Part shown: positions 1 through 11,629 of the stretch, piece after piece
Layout: each line of letters starts with the position of its first letter
How positions within the stretch are numbered: the stretch's first letter is position 1
Source of the DNA: Paulownia fortunei
Lineage: Eukaryota > Streptophyta > Magnoliopsida > Lamiales > Paulowniaceae
Direction of reading: 5' to 3'
Length of the DNA: 64,000 nt
NCBI GenBank assembly: GCA_019321725.1
Contig: CM033105.1
Location: forward strand, 16,895,861 to 16,959,860
The notes under the pieces: generated by a model
What the model was told of the DNA's origin: nothing
What the model saw: only the letters and a program-made list of their open reading frames with translations
Database searches by the model: none
Program-made: the position numbers and the translations under genes

Positions 1-210
1 CCTAGGCGTTGTAACTACTGTCACGGGCCAATTTTTTTTTTTATCATTTGAAAAAATATAAGATGAATATAGATTTTCATGCATCCAAGTGACATTCTTC
101 CTTTATCTTCAAATCTGCAAAATAAATGCTAAAAATAATAATAAAAATCTTGAAAACTAATTAAAAAGTTAAGCAAATGGTGCTCAATTAATGGGTATAA
201 TTTTCACTCA
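1..210 (-). repeat. 3' LTR of the Athila-like element (partial)
   Basis: The sequence matches the distal part of the right-hand LTR, sharing TGAATGTA/TGAATATA, CATTCTTCCTTTATCTTC and the terminal AATGGGTATAATTTTCACTC. It ends with CA at 210, which is TG on the minus strand. It is followed at about 211-232 by a purine tract on the minus strand (AGTTAGGGGATATTTAA), the expected polypurine tract. Most of this LTR lies to the left of the window. Confidence 0.85.
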
Positions 211-232
211 TTAAATATCCCCTAACTTAACA
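211..232 (-). other. Polypurine tract of the Athila-like element
   Basis: On the minus strand AGTTAGGGGATATTTAA abuts the TG of the 3' LTR. This is the expected position for the plus-strand DNA primer of an LTR retrotransposon. The tract is short and interrupted by pyrimidines. Confidence 0.55.
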
Positions 233-1520
233 TTTTGCTAGTTCTCGAGCAAAACAAAAAAATAAAATAAGTAAAATAACAAGCGATGATCACAATTAAC
301 TGACTACATGGCCTCAGAAATTGTTGCAAATTTATAACTGAGAAAATATCAAAATATCATCAAAATGCACGATTTCAACTCAAGTGTCAAATTCACCCAT
401 ATTTAAATCTTTTGAGTGTGTGTGTGTTTAGCCTCTTACACTTAACGTTTCGTTATCGGGATTAGTTTATGCAGACTTATAATAAAATTATTGATCTCTT
501 ATGTTGGTATTTTTTAATTCCATAGACTTGTTTTTCATGTCACTCTCTACTAATGTAGTTTAACACAACATCAATGATCATTAGGATTTCAAAAACTTGT
601 AACGTGTGGCTAGGGTAATAGTAGGATAAAAGACAATATACTAGCTCAATATTATTCATAGCACACAACTATTCTAAAACCTTGTTGAGGAGCACCACCA
701 TATTTTTGTCTCACACCTTCACGAACCTTTCATCTTTTAATTTGTCACACCACTTTATTCATTAAACTCTCTTTGCTTCTACACCCCCAAACTTATTTGT
801 TTCAATGGGTGTTGTACTCTTGTCTCATATTTCTTTACTCTTTTTTTTTCAAACCACTTTCAATGCTCAAAATGATATTACCAAAATAGCAATGAGCTGA
901 ATGTTGGGTAATATGTAAGACAAATAGTTTTTTTCAATTTTTTGGCTAAGGTTGTTACGTAAGGTGACAAAGAAAATGACTCACAAGTTCAATTGGGGAC
1001 ACTAGGAAATATGCATCATAAATAGGGTGGCTTGAAAGGTTCAAACGGTCCAAAAATAGCCTAAATCACTTTTCTAATGTTATGTAGCCTAGGATTTTGC
1101 CTCGAGTGACAATCAAACAAGTTCTAGAATTATATAAAATCGCAAAAAAAAAGTATCGAGTTCACATAAACTTCTTCTAAGTAAACAGAAAATCCAAATA
1201 TTTAAGACTATGTGCTCAATATGTCAAAAGATTACAAGAAAGGTAAAAAATTTCACAAGAGCTAAGCACATACATAAGCATAACATTCATCAATTTTCAA
1301 AAGTTATAAATAAACACAATCAAATTCTCATCATTGGCTTTAGGTATTTGATCATAATCATCATTTCTAACCCCGTTCTTTATATATATATATATATATT
1401 CAACACCAACAAATACCATAAAATAGAAAATAACCAAATGCCCCCAAACTTGAAGTGAACATTGTCCTCAATGTAAAGATATATAGCATAAAAGTGAGAA
1501 GAACTTCCTTGAAAGGTTGT
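233..1520. other. Non-coding 3' region of the Athila-like element
   Basis: AT-rich DNA lies between the polypurine tract and the env-position ORF, with a (TA)n tract at 1381-1400. The small ORF at 1210-1458 has low-complexity composition and resembles nothing I recognise. This is probably the long untranslated 3' region of the element. Confidence 0.5.
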
Positions 1521-2639
1521 TCAATCCTCTGCATCCTTATCAGGCGGGTTAGGCATAGGTGATGGTGCGAAAAACTCGGGCGAATGTGGTGGAGTAGGAA
1601 AAGGAACATTGGCTCCCAACTGAATGAATACTTGCTCTATGGTAGATGCGACTCCCATTTGATATGTGTGAAATGCGGCATGATGGGAAGTAAGCTGGTG
1701 AAAGTCAGTCCGTAATCCTTGAAAATTCATGTTGAGGCCTCGAAGATCTTGCTCCAAGATGGTAAGGCGGTCAGCAACAGATATTTGACGAGATAAGCGT
1801 CGCGGTTGGGAAGGAGCAGCGGTATCAGCAGTGGGTCAGGTCGTATAACTCTATGCAATAGCATTACTAATAATAGTCTTGGGAGGGATCAGTTCTTCAT
1901 CCGGCCTCCAAGGCACGCCAGTAGTCTGGTAAAGGGTAGTAATAAGAGAAGGATGTCCAAGGCCACCAGTGGTGGTAGACTGGATAGCATGCATGATGGG
2001 CTGATGGATAACACGCCCTACATTAATAAATTTACCAGTAATGATGGCAAAGAGCAATATGACCCTCTCTTTTGTAAGATCATTTAGATGAGTTGTGGGC
2101 ATGAGCTTTGCTCCAATAAAACTATGCCAAACTTTATATGCCCCATATAAATGCGAGAAACTAAAAGTGATCACAGTTTCACCTTTTATTGTCCATTGTG
2201 CTCCCGAATAGGCAAGTGTAGAAATAATTTCATCAAAATTTACCTCATTGCTCTTGTAAGTGGAATATTCATCATCATCAATATTCGAGAGACCATAAAA
2301 CACATTGATGGTTGAGTGGTCGAAGCAGACCCACTTTCCTCGCACGAAGACTCGACAACCCTCACGACTGGTCACATTAGGATAGAATTCTCGAACTAAA
2401 GGGACCACATCATCAATAGGTTGTTGAGTGAATTCTTGCCATCCTCTTCTTTCAATTATTTGTGAAGTTGGAGCTAAAGTTGTATTGATGCCTCTTTCTT
2501 GAGTTAAATTGCGTTTGATGGTGTAATTGAAATAATATCAATGAGTAGTTATATTCAGGAACTTGTACTTATCAAATGTGGGGGAGGCAGAAGTAGAAGC
2601 AGAAGTAGAGGCGGTTGACTTTCTTTTCTTGGAAGCCAT
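1521..2639 (-). pseudogene. Env-position ORF of Athila-like element ('putative plant transposon protein' domain), three in-frame stops
   Basis: A single reading frame runs from ATG at 2639-2637 (start M-A-S-K-K-R-K, then a Ser/Ala/Thr stretch) to a stop just before 1521, 373 codons in all. It is interrupted by TGA at 2540-2538, TAG at 1853-1851 and TGA at 1838-1836. The middle part (about 2408-1851) contains V-P-L-V-R-E-F-Y, V-F-V-R-G-K-W-V and I-N-V-F-Y-G-L. These are typical of the domain annotated in many plant genomes as 'putative plant transposon protein', found downstream of pol in Athila-type elements. The C-terminal part is Pro-rich and acidic. Because the frame is otherwise unbroken, decay by point mutation looks recent relative to pol, which also has frameshifts. 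I see no convincing signal peptide or membrane span, so an envelope function is not supported. Confidence 0.75.
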
Positions 2640-3222
2640 TTGCCAATCTACTACCTAACGTCGACAATAGCCACAATCAATAATGTTATCTCACAAAATG
2701 AACTCGGAGCTATCCCCAACAATCAAGCACCAAACAAGTCTCGGAGAACAAGCTTCAAATGGGGCAAAACATTCTAACCATTTCTCTTCGATCTTTTATC
2801 AAACAGTTGATGTACAAGAGTTAGGATTCTTCTTGTGAATGATAATTTTAGAGCATCAATACCCCAATTTTAACAACCAACCAGCAACAACCAACAAACA
2901 ACAACAAATTAAACAATCATCATCGTCAAATGCAAATATTAGAATTCAAGTACATTTCCTCCTTGCCAAAATGGAATTGGAAAATAACCTTCAACAATAC
3001 CTATCCAACAAAAACAAGAGATGAGGAAAAGTGTAGTAAGTATTGACCAAGAGTAAATGTGAATCTAATAGGGGGCAAAATAAATGGGGAAGAAAAATCA
3101 AAAAACACAAAATAGGAAATTTAGGGGAAATGAAGAAAGAAGAGGGAAAGAAAAAAAAGAAGGGAGAAAATGTAGCTTGTTGAAGTTGTTCTCTCTTTTT
3201 TTTTTTTTTGTTTTAAATAGGC
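2640..3222. other. Spacer between env-position ORF and hairpins
   Basis: AT-rich, non-coding. It contains CAA/ACA-rich sequence around 2870-2920 and a purine-rich stretch at 3085-3175. ORFs at 2839-3024 and 3084-3266 are low-complexity and not believed to be genes. Confidence 0.4.
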
Positions 3223-3298
3223 TTGCCCAGCGCCGGCTAGGCGCTGGGCAACTATCAAATGGGTAGAAAGCCCAGCGCTTTCAGCGCTGGCTTTCTAC
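3223..3298. repeat. Two adjacent GC-rich hairpins in the Athila-like element
   Basis: The first inverted repeat has a perfect 12-bp stem, TTGCCCAGCGCC (3223-3234) with GGCGCTGGGCAA (3240-3251) and a 5-nt loop. The second has GTAGAAAGCC(C)AGCGCT (3263-3279) pairing with AGCGCTGGCTTTCTAC (3283-3298), a 16-bp stem with one bulged C and a 3-nt loop. They lie in the gap between the end of pol and the env-position ORF. The surrounding DNA is very AT-rich, so the GC content stands out. Confidence 0.85.
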
Positions 3299-3461
3299 TA
3301 ATTTTTTTTTTTTTATTATTATATATATATAAACTTTGTGAATATATAAAGAAATTTAATGCAAGAAATGCACGAAACACATGAAAACTATAGAATGATG
3401 ACTTCAGTTGCCTCCCAACAAGTGCTTAGTTTGAAGTCTCCAGCTAGACTTTCAGTGAGGA

Positions 3462-6400
3462 TCATGAAGGTGGTTCGGTAAGGGTGATGGTGGACTTTTG
3501 CAAATTCGATCCACCTTCAATGACTGTCTTCAACCTTTGGCCATTGACTTTAAATCTCCGATCCTTACTTTGAATTTCAACGACACCATCTGGAAAAACT
3601 TGGACCACTATGAACGGTCCAGACCACCTTGATCGTAACTTACCTGGGAACAAATGCAATCAAGAGTTAAACAATAAAACTTTTTGACCAGGAATAAATT
3701 CTCGGTGCAGAATATGCTTATCATGCCACTTCTTTGTGTGTTCCTTATACAACTTGGCATTTTCATAAGCCCATTAGCGGAACTCATCTAACTCATTCAG
3801 TTGCAACATTCGGTGTTCCCTCGCTGCTTGAAGGTCAAAATTCAATTTCATATGCTTGATGCTCCAACTCCATTGGTAAATGACATGCTTTCCCATAAAC
3901 CAAATGATATGGCGTCATACCAATAGGAGATTTGAATGCGGTTCGGTAAGCCCAAGAGCATCGTCTAGCTTCTGAGACCAATCCTTCTGAGAAAAATTCA
4001 CAGTCTTTTCCAAGATCCACTTAAGCTCCCTATTTGAGATCTCAACTTGGTCACTAGTTTGGGGATGATAAGCAATAGCAACTCTATATGTAACCCCATA
4101 CTTAGCCAAAAGAGTGTCAAGATGCTTGTTACAGAAGTGCTTACCTTCATCACTTATGATTGCCCTTGGTGTGCCAAAATGAGTGAAAATTTATTTTCTC
4201 AAAAAGTTCATCACTGCTTTGGAATCGTTTGTGGGCAAGGCCACTGCTTCAACCCACTTAGAAACATAATCAACCGCCACAAGGATGTAGAGATTATTGA
4301 ATGACGGCGGGAATGGCCTCAAACAACTCTACCTCAAGAATATTATTCAATGGCATCTCATGTCTCCTAGATATATTTCCTATTCGCTGATATCTATCAC
4401 ATGAGGCCACGAAAGCTTGAGCATCCTTAAACAATATCGGCCAATAGAACCTAATTCAAGCACTTTAGTAGTTGTTCTATTCCCACCAAAGTGCCCATCA
4501 TACAAAGATGAGTGACAATGGTGAAGAATACTTTGTATCTCTTCACTGGGACATACTTCCTTATAATCTGGTCTGGACAAAGTTTAAATAAGAAATGATC
4601 TTCCCAAAAATAATGTCTAACATCAGAAATAAACTTTTTCTTTTGTTGACGGGTTAAGTTAGGGGAAAAAATATTATTTGTTAAGAAGTTTACTAAATCA
4701 GCATACCAATGAAGTTCACCAATAGCCAAAGCAAAAAGTTGCTCATCTGAAAAAGTTTCAGTAATAGAAGGCTCGAGATCGACATCTTGTTCATGTTGCT
4801 CCAACCTAGAGAGGTAATCCGCAATGATGTTTTCAGTTCCCTTCTTATCTCGAATCTCTAAATCAAACTCTTGAAGCAACAAGACCCATCGAATCAACCT
4901 TGGTTTCCCATCTTTCTTCTCAATCAAGTATTTAATGGCGGAATGATCATTGTACATAATTACCTTTGTACCAATCAAGTACTTTCGAAACTTGTCAAAC
5001 GTTAAAACCACAACTAGTAGTTTCTTCTCAGTAGTTGCATAGTTCATTTTAGTGTTCGACTAGCATAATAGATAACATGAAAAATTCTACCTTTTGTTGT
5101 CCTAGAACTGCTCCCATGGCAAAGTCACTGGTATCACACATTAGCTCAAAAGGTAAACTCCAATCAGGTGCAACAATAATAGGGGTAGAAATCAAAGCAG
5201 ATTTTAAATGTTGAAATGCATTAAGACACTCATCATCAAAATTAAAATATACCTCTTTCATAAGTAGATTGCACAAAGGCTTTGTTATCTTTGAAAAATC
5301 TTTGATGAAACATCTATAAAATCCTGCATGGCCTAGAAAACTTCGCACTCCCTTTACTGAAGTAGGTGGAGGTAGCCTTTCAATAGTTTCAATCTTGGCC
5401 CGATCTACTTCAATGCCATTTGCAAAATTTTTATGACCAAGGATAATCCCCTATTGCACCATAAAGTGACATTTCTCCCAATTTAAAACTAAGTTGGTTT
5501 CTTCACACCTTTTTAACACCAATGTTAAATTCTGCAGACAAACATCAAATGAGCCACCAAAAACTAAAAAGTCATCCATAAAAAATTCAATAAAATATCC
5601 ACCATATCAAAGAAGATTGCCATCATACACCGCTGAAATATGGCAGGTGCATTACACAACCCAAAGGGCACGTGCCTAAACGTAAAAGTGTCATAAAGGC
5701 ATGTAAAGGTGGTTTTTTCTTGATCCTCAGGTGCAATGGAAATCTGATTATAACCAGAATAATCATCTAGGAAACAATAGTAAGCATGACTAGCTAACCT
5801 ATCCAACATTTGATAAATAAAGGGCAAGGAGAAGTGGTTTTTCCTAGTAGCTTTATTTAACTTTCTATAATCCATGCACACACGGCAACCAGTTACAGTT
5901 CTCGTGGTAGTCAATTCATTATTCTCATTTTTTACTACCGTTATCCCACTTTTCTTAGGTACTACTTGCATAGAACTTACCCACACACTATCAGAAATAT
6001 GATAGATAATACTTGCATTAAGTAGCTTTAAAACTTCAACTCTTACTACCTCTTTCATGTTTGGATTTAAGCAATGTTGATGCTCCACAGATGGCTTGTA
6101 GCTTTCTTCATTCAAATTCTTGCACATGCATATTGAAGGACTAATACCTTTTATATCGGTAATAGACCATCCTAATTTCATTTTATGGTCTCTCAATACC
6201 CTCAATAGCTTTTCTTTTTATAACAGATATAATAATAGGCAGAGTAAAAGAATCACCCAAAAAAAAACCTCAAGTGGTTTGGCAATTGTTTGAGTTCTAA
6301 AATGGGTGGTTTTTCGATTGATGGTGCTGGTTGGTCAGGAGCCTTCCCAAAATCTTCAAATGGCCTCTTGATGAACACCGATGTTGCTGCATCAAGTATC

Positions 6401-7026
6401 TTTAAACACTCCAAATTCTCTACATCGTCGTTTGTATTTGCTCCACCCATACAAATCTCAAGAGGATCCCCGGGATAGCTGGTTTAAAAGAATTCCTTTA
6501 CATATTTTTCAGTGGCATCCACCCTCAAGCAAAAATCTTTCTTATTTGGATATTTCATTGCCTTGAAAATATTAAAAGTTACTTGCTTCTGTTGCACCCT
6601 CAAGATTAATTGGCCCTTCTGCACATCGACGAGGGTCCTTTTCTTTGCCAAGAAAGGTCGACCAAGAATGATGGGGATCTCTTTATCTTCCTCCATATCT
6701 ACAACAATGAAGTCTATCGGGAAGATAAATTTATCCACCTTTACTAGCACATCTTCGATTACTCTCCTTGGATACTTAATGGATCTATCGGCAAGTTGCA
6801 GCAAGACTATTGTCAGCTTTGCTTCTCCAAGCCCAAACTTTCTAAAAACAGAAAGAGACATCAAGTTAATACTTGCACCAAGATCACATAAAGTTTTATC
6901 AAAAAATGAATTGCCAATTGTGCAAGGAATTGTAAAACTCCCTGGATCTTTTAGCTTAGGTGAAAGCTTCCTTTGCAATATAGCACTGCACTCTTCAGTG
7001 AGTGCCACCATCTCGTATTCCTCCAA
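3462..7026 (-). pseudogene. pol: pol of Athila-like element: protease, reverse transcriptase, RNase H, integrase
   Basis: The parts are recognisable in order on the minus strand but lie in several frames. Protease (7026-6484) has L-C-D-L-G-A-S-I-N and I-I-L-G-R-P-F-L. RT (6205-5540) has V-C-M-D-Y-R-K-L-N and F-C-L-type P-F-G-L-C-N-A-P-A; the catalytic Y-F-I-E-F-F-M-D-D-F box is present but one frame off, so a 1-nt frameshift lies near 5595. The RT connection and RNase H run 5348-4790, with [10 protein letters not shown]. The integrase zinc-binding region is near 4380-4580 (H-H-C-H, Y-D-G-H-F-G-G). The integrase core includes [10 protein letters not shown] (about 4055) and [10 protein letters not shown] (about 3940), again in different frames. 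A C-terminal segment ends near 3462. The product would be a polyprotein for reverse transcription and integration; none can be made from this copy. Confidence 0.88.
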
Positions 7027-7559
7027 CCTTTATTTATTAGAAAGAATTTCCTTCATAAATTTTACATAGTTGGGCATTTGCTCTAGGGCATCTGCAAAAG
7101 GAATATTAATATACAACTTTTTAAAGATATCCAAAAACTTAGAAAATTATTTATCCAATTTTTATTTCTAGAAGCATTGAGGAAATGGGATAGAGGCACA
7201 TATGAGGGAAGATTGTTTGGAAACAACTTTAATTTAGGCTTCTCTACTTCTTTTCTTGGTGTGTTATTAGATTCCTTTACCTCTTTCCTTGGTCAGCTCC
7301 TTTGGACTAGTGATTTTTCTTTCCAACTCAGGCAACTCTTTACTACCACGAAGATTAATGGCTTGCACATTCTCTTAAAGATTAGTCTTCGTGTTACTTG
7401 GTAATGAACTTTGAGGTCTTACACTTAACATATTAGAAATTTGACCTATTTGGACCTCCAGGCTTCGAATAGTGGCTGATTGATTCTGAATAATAGACTC
7501 TTGTTTTTGTAATGTTGCCTCTGTTCTTGCTATGAATTTCTCGATAACATCTTCTAGAG

Positions 7560-8639
7560 GAGCTTTAGGTACCTGTTGAGACTGATTTTGAGACTGAAAA
7601 TTTGTTGGTTATATGTCCACTACATTTTGTCCATTCCTCCATGAAAAGTTAGGATGGTTGTGCCATCCTAGATTATTCGTGTTGGAGTATGAATTATTTT
7701 GTCGGTTAGCATTACCCACAAACTGTGCTTGCTCTTGCTGAGATGGAACAAATGGGTTCCCAACTTGACACTCTGTACTATGGTGAGGACCATTGCAAAA
7801 ATTATATACCTCAACTGATATGGGAGCGGGATTTGTATGTAGAGAGTTAAATTGTTGAGACAAAACAGCAACAACTTAAGCAGTAAGAGTAGCGAATGCA
7901 TCAACATCATGAACTCCAAATACTTTCTTTGGTGCAATTCTTTCTAAAGACCATTGATAAGCATTAGCAGCCATGGTTTCAAGAAGATCGTAGGCCTCAA
8001 CATGTATTTTGCCCATAAGAGCTCTGCCAGCGGTAGCTTCCACGAGAGTTCGAGTTGCACAGCTCAATCCATTGTAAAATGTATGAACTTGCAACCATTC
8101 TGGAAGACCGTAATGAGGACATCTTCTCAACAAATCCTTATACATTTCCCATGCCTCATGCAATGATTACATGTCATATTGGGTGAATATAGTGATGTCA
8201 TTCCTCATCTTTGCCATTTTAGCTAGTGGAAAATATTTAGCAAGGAACATTTGAGCTAAGTTAGCCCATGTGGTGATTGCACCTGGTGGCATTGAGTTCA
8301 GCCAACTCTTTCCCTTGTCCGTTAGTGAGAAAGGAACAACCTCAATCTAATGGCGTCATTGGTAACACTAATGTGCTCAAATATATCACAGATTTCAAGA
8401 AAGCTGGCTATATGTGTGTTTGGATCCTCGTTAGCTAACCCATATAATTGATTAGCTTGAACCATTTGTATGACAACTGGCTTAATCTCGAAATTATTGG
8501 CTTGAATTGTAAGGCGTCTGATTCCGGTCAGGTTTTCATTTACCAAAGGCAAATCATAATCACAAAGTGCCCTATTATTGACCATTAGTGCCTATGGTGG
8601 CACATTATTGTTATCATCAATTACCCTATCATCTTCCAT
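7560..8639 (-). pseudogene. gag: gag of Athila-like element
   Basis: The reading frame opens with ATG at 8639-8637 (M-E-D-D-R-V-I-D-D-N-N-N) and meets an early TAG before A-L-M-V-N-N. The gag core is seen in pieces: L-Y-G-L-A-N-E-D-P-N-T-H (8460-8420), K-S-W-L-N-S-M-P-P-G (about 8300), L-R-R-C-P-H-Y-G-L-P-E-W (about 8110) and V-E-A-T-A-G-R-A-L (about 8025). Downstream is a CCHC-like remnant C-N-G-P-H-H-S-T-E-C near 7790-7760. Frames change at least twice (near 8320-8340 and 7870). This would form the virus-like particle shell. The 7090-7560 gap before protease holds decayed gag C-terminal sequence. Confidence 0.82.
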
Positions 8640-8858
8640 AATGTCTTGAGGTAATATGGAGGCTCCTCTCTTTTTCTTTTGATTTCGTTTACAAGTCTTT
8701 CAATTTTCAAATCAAAAGGGATCAAGACTCCACTTTTAAATTTTCTCATACACTTAAAAACACTTGAAAAAGTCAAGAACGACAATCAAAATAAAATCAA
8801 ATAAAAGTTCAAATTAAAATCAGTATTACTTGATATCAATATTAATAAAACAAAATAG

Positions 8859-8876
8859 GCCCCAACAACGGCGCTA
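8859..8876 (-). other. Primer binding site, tRNA-Asp type
   Basis: On the minus strand TAGCGCCGTTGTTGGGG lies about ten bases inside the 5' LTR end. It differs at a few positions from TGGCGCCGTTGCCGGGGA, the complement of the plant tRNA-Asp 3' end used by many Athila elements. The same motif, better preserved, occurs at 41954-41971 in element C. Confidence 0.7.
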
Positions 8877-8885
8877 AAAACTTAT

Positions 8886-10156
8886 TGCGAAAATTCATGA
8901 ATGTAAGTGCACATTATCATTACAAGTAATTAAATTATGAGTAGATTATTGTTCACACGAAAACTATTGAGTTACTAAATACCGAAATTTTATCAATTCA
9001 AATTTTATTTGAATAAACGAAAGCAAGTGATAATTAATGCAAATAAATTTAAATTACTCTTAAAAATAACGCGCAAAAATCGAATAAAAATGAATATCAA
9101 TGATTATAAAGATCTAGGGTTATGATTTCATCATAATTAGTTTGAGTTGAATAATTTATCTCATCAATTTTAACTTATTTCTCAAATGATAGATGAGAAT
9201 CCCTAAATTATCTACTAGCCTCTCCCAATGTCTAATAAAAATATCATCAATTGCTAACTCACTATATTCTTATATGAATTACAATAATCAATAATTCATT
9301 TAGTTTTATGGATCTCCAACAAGACTACACAAACTATGTAAGTATATTCATATCTCACATGCAATTTATGATTTTCTACACATAAAACTAGACACATATA
9401 TCACCTTTCGGGTCAATATAATTAGAAAATCATTCAATTAGTGGTCAAATAATTGAAAACATTAATAACAATATAGAAAACTCAACTTGATAAATAAATA
9501 AAAAATTAAATTGATAAAAATATTCAATACATCCTAATTAGATTACATCACAATCCTATAAAAAGAAATTAGTTTATGGTGAAAATGTGAAATATCTTAA
9601 CAATATTCATATACATACTCAAATGAAAAGATGAAAATAAAAATCAAACTTCAAAGAGGATGAGTTTTTCTTTCCTTGTAGATGTTTTTTCTTAAACTTA
9701 GAAGAATTCTCTTCTTTTCCCCAAAATTATTTCTTCTTGTCTTTCTCCAAATCTTCTATCTCCTCTTTTACCTCTAATCCTCCTCTCCCTCATTTAGAGA
9801 CTCTTAAGATCTTAAAAATCTTATTGGGATGCCCTAAAGAGGGCAAAATGCCCATTTTACCCTCACAAACCCACCTAACAGCGCCTAAGCGTTATCTTCA
9901 TTGGAAAGAGTCCATTTTCCAGTAGCTGCAGCATTTAGGCGCTGTAGCTACTGTTCACGGGCCGAATTTTTTGTATATATAATTTGAAAAAATGTAAGAT
10001 GAATGTACATTTTCGTGCATCTAAATGACATTCTTCCTTTATCTTCAAATTTGCAAAATAAACGTTAAAAATAATCATAAAAATTTATAAAAATCTCGTA
10101 AACTAATTAAAAAGTTAAGAAAATAGTGTTCAATTAATGGGTATAATTTTCACTCG
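8886..10156 (-). repeat. 5' LTR of the Athila-like element
   Basis: About 1.27 kb. The inner boundary is set by TG at 8886-8887 (CA on the minus strand) next to the primer binding site, and the outer boundary at 10156 by alignment with the partial LTR at 1-210. The outer terminal base has mutated, giving CG rather than TG on the minus strand. ORF 9737-9925 inside it is chance. The LTR holds an inverted repeat with arms 9878-9888 and 9935-9945. Confidence 0.8.
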
Positions 10157-11560
10157 TCAGCTTGAGGTGTATGGAACTGACTTCAAGTGGCTTTGGCTAA
10201 AGATCATCATATTTCTTAGAATTGTTTATGATTCTTGAATGATTAAGGAAGTAATTGGTTGATGACCCACTGGTGTACTTGTTGGTGCCCTTGACTCAAG
10301 ATATGTTTGGTTTAGAAAAATAGAAGATCATTGATGAAGATATCTTTGGAAATACACTAAAGGCTCGCATGTGAATTTGCTCTTTGGCTCAAGAACCAAA
10401 TGATCTTTCAGCTCCTTCAGTGTCCATTAGTAATAGATGCTTGATTTAGATGCAGTTATAAAAGTATATCAGATGCAAGCCAATGTTCCACATGTACTAT
10501 CACTTATGCAGGACAATATATCATGCAGTTGTCAGTGTTAAAATAGCACATATGGAATTCAGCAAAAGGATAAGACACAAGCAAATAAGAGAATTAGAGT
10601 CTTTACCAAGGTAAAGAATGATGACTACAACAATCAGATTGAACGTATTGTGAGAAGCAATTTCTTCTTATCAATTCATCAAACATGTAATAGGCAGAAT
10701 CATTGAGATGGGTTGTGCGAAACATGATATGAAGAACTCACCTATAATTAAACGGAAGCAGCAACAAGCAGCAGAAAAAAAAAATAGAGAAGAAACAATT
10801 TGGCTATGGTTGAAAGCAATTCACAATGAAAAAAAACGGTTGTGTCACTTCACTTTTATAGGCCATGGATGAGAATCACATTAGAAGTTTTGCATTATCC
10901 AATTACAGAGGAAAGAGTTAGAATCCAATTAGGAGAGAATTCCTAATTTATATTCAAATAAGGAACTAAATTTAACGTGACTGAGAATTCTAGCGGATGG
11001 AAGTTTCTTTAATTCAATTCTCAGGCTTTAGAAGAAAACATGCAAACAACTCTGTGGTCTTAGACCTCATGTCATAATAGGACTCGTACAGTTCATAAAA
11101 AAAAAAAAAATATCCCAAGTGAAGAAGGAAATTGCCGTTAAAAAAAAAGGAAGGAAAAGAAGCAGATTTTGTTCACCGTGAAGAATCTCATGGATCTATG
11201 CAAATAAAATGAAACAGAAAGATAAACGCAAATTCATGGTGATGATATGTCTGGAATTGTTTATTCAGAATTCCACCAAATTCTAAATAGCAAAGGTGGG
11301 CTTAAAATTGGAAATGCATGATGAAGTGGAAATGTGTGCTGAAGCTTTATAATTGTGGGCTGCAAGTATTCATGTGTATGTTATACGAAAGGTGCACACG
11401 TTGAAAGTTTCAAAAAATATTGTATGTGGGTCATAAGTCAAATTCTTTAGTTCATTTCCAAGCCCAAAAATTCTTATGAATTCCTTCAAAGCTCAACTAA
11501 AATAATTATCGTGATTTAATCAAATTTAATTCCTAAATTAAATAGTTAATTAATTGATAT
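10157..11560. other. Intergenic stretch, no recognised feature
   Basis: Mixed-composition DNA with no ORF of note. It has A-rich runs at 10778-10790, 11098-11112 and 11140-11148. It may hold old retrotransposon sequence, but I could not identify coding motifs. Confidence 0.4.
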
Positions 11561-11629
11561 TACAATATATATTTTGTTGGTCAGTTAAAAATCGCCAAGT
11601 GTCAAATTTCAATTCTTGGGAATCAAGAT

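Larger units (their letters stand above)
1..10156 (-). mobile_element. Athila-like Ty3/gypsy LTR retrotransposon, degenerate, cut by window edge
   Basis: Read on the minus strand the order is 5' LTR (8886-10156), tRNA-Asp-type primer binding site, gag, protease, RT/RNase H, integrase, a gap with two hairpins, an env-position ORF, polypurine tract and 3' LTR (1-210, truncated by the window). This order, the gag sequence type, the D-L-G-A-S protease motif and the extra ORF after integrase are features of the plant Athila lineage. The two LTR copies align base by base around 1-210 and 9945-10156 but differ by substitutions and a small indel, and every ORF is broken, so the insertion is old. The 5' LTR outer end reads CG instead of TG. 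Bases TCAGC follow the element at the right; the matching target duplication on the left is outside the window. Lineage is inferred from protein similarity recalled from memory, not from a tree. Confidence 0.88.

Noticed and set aside
1806..2087. Plus-strand ORF of 93 codons over the env-position ORF
   Set aside because: It lies antisense to recognisable transposon-protein text and has no domain of its own; it is a shadow.
3084..3266. Plus-strand 60-codon basic ORF
   Set aside because: Lys/Arg-rich because of a purine-rich tract and ends inside the hairpins; no support as a gene.
6512..7069. Plus-strand ORF of 185 codons
   Set aside because: Exactly antisense to the Athila protease; length follows from the open protease frame.
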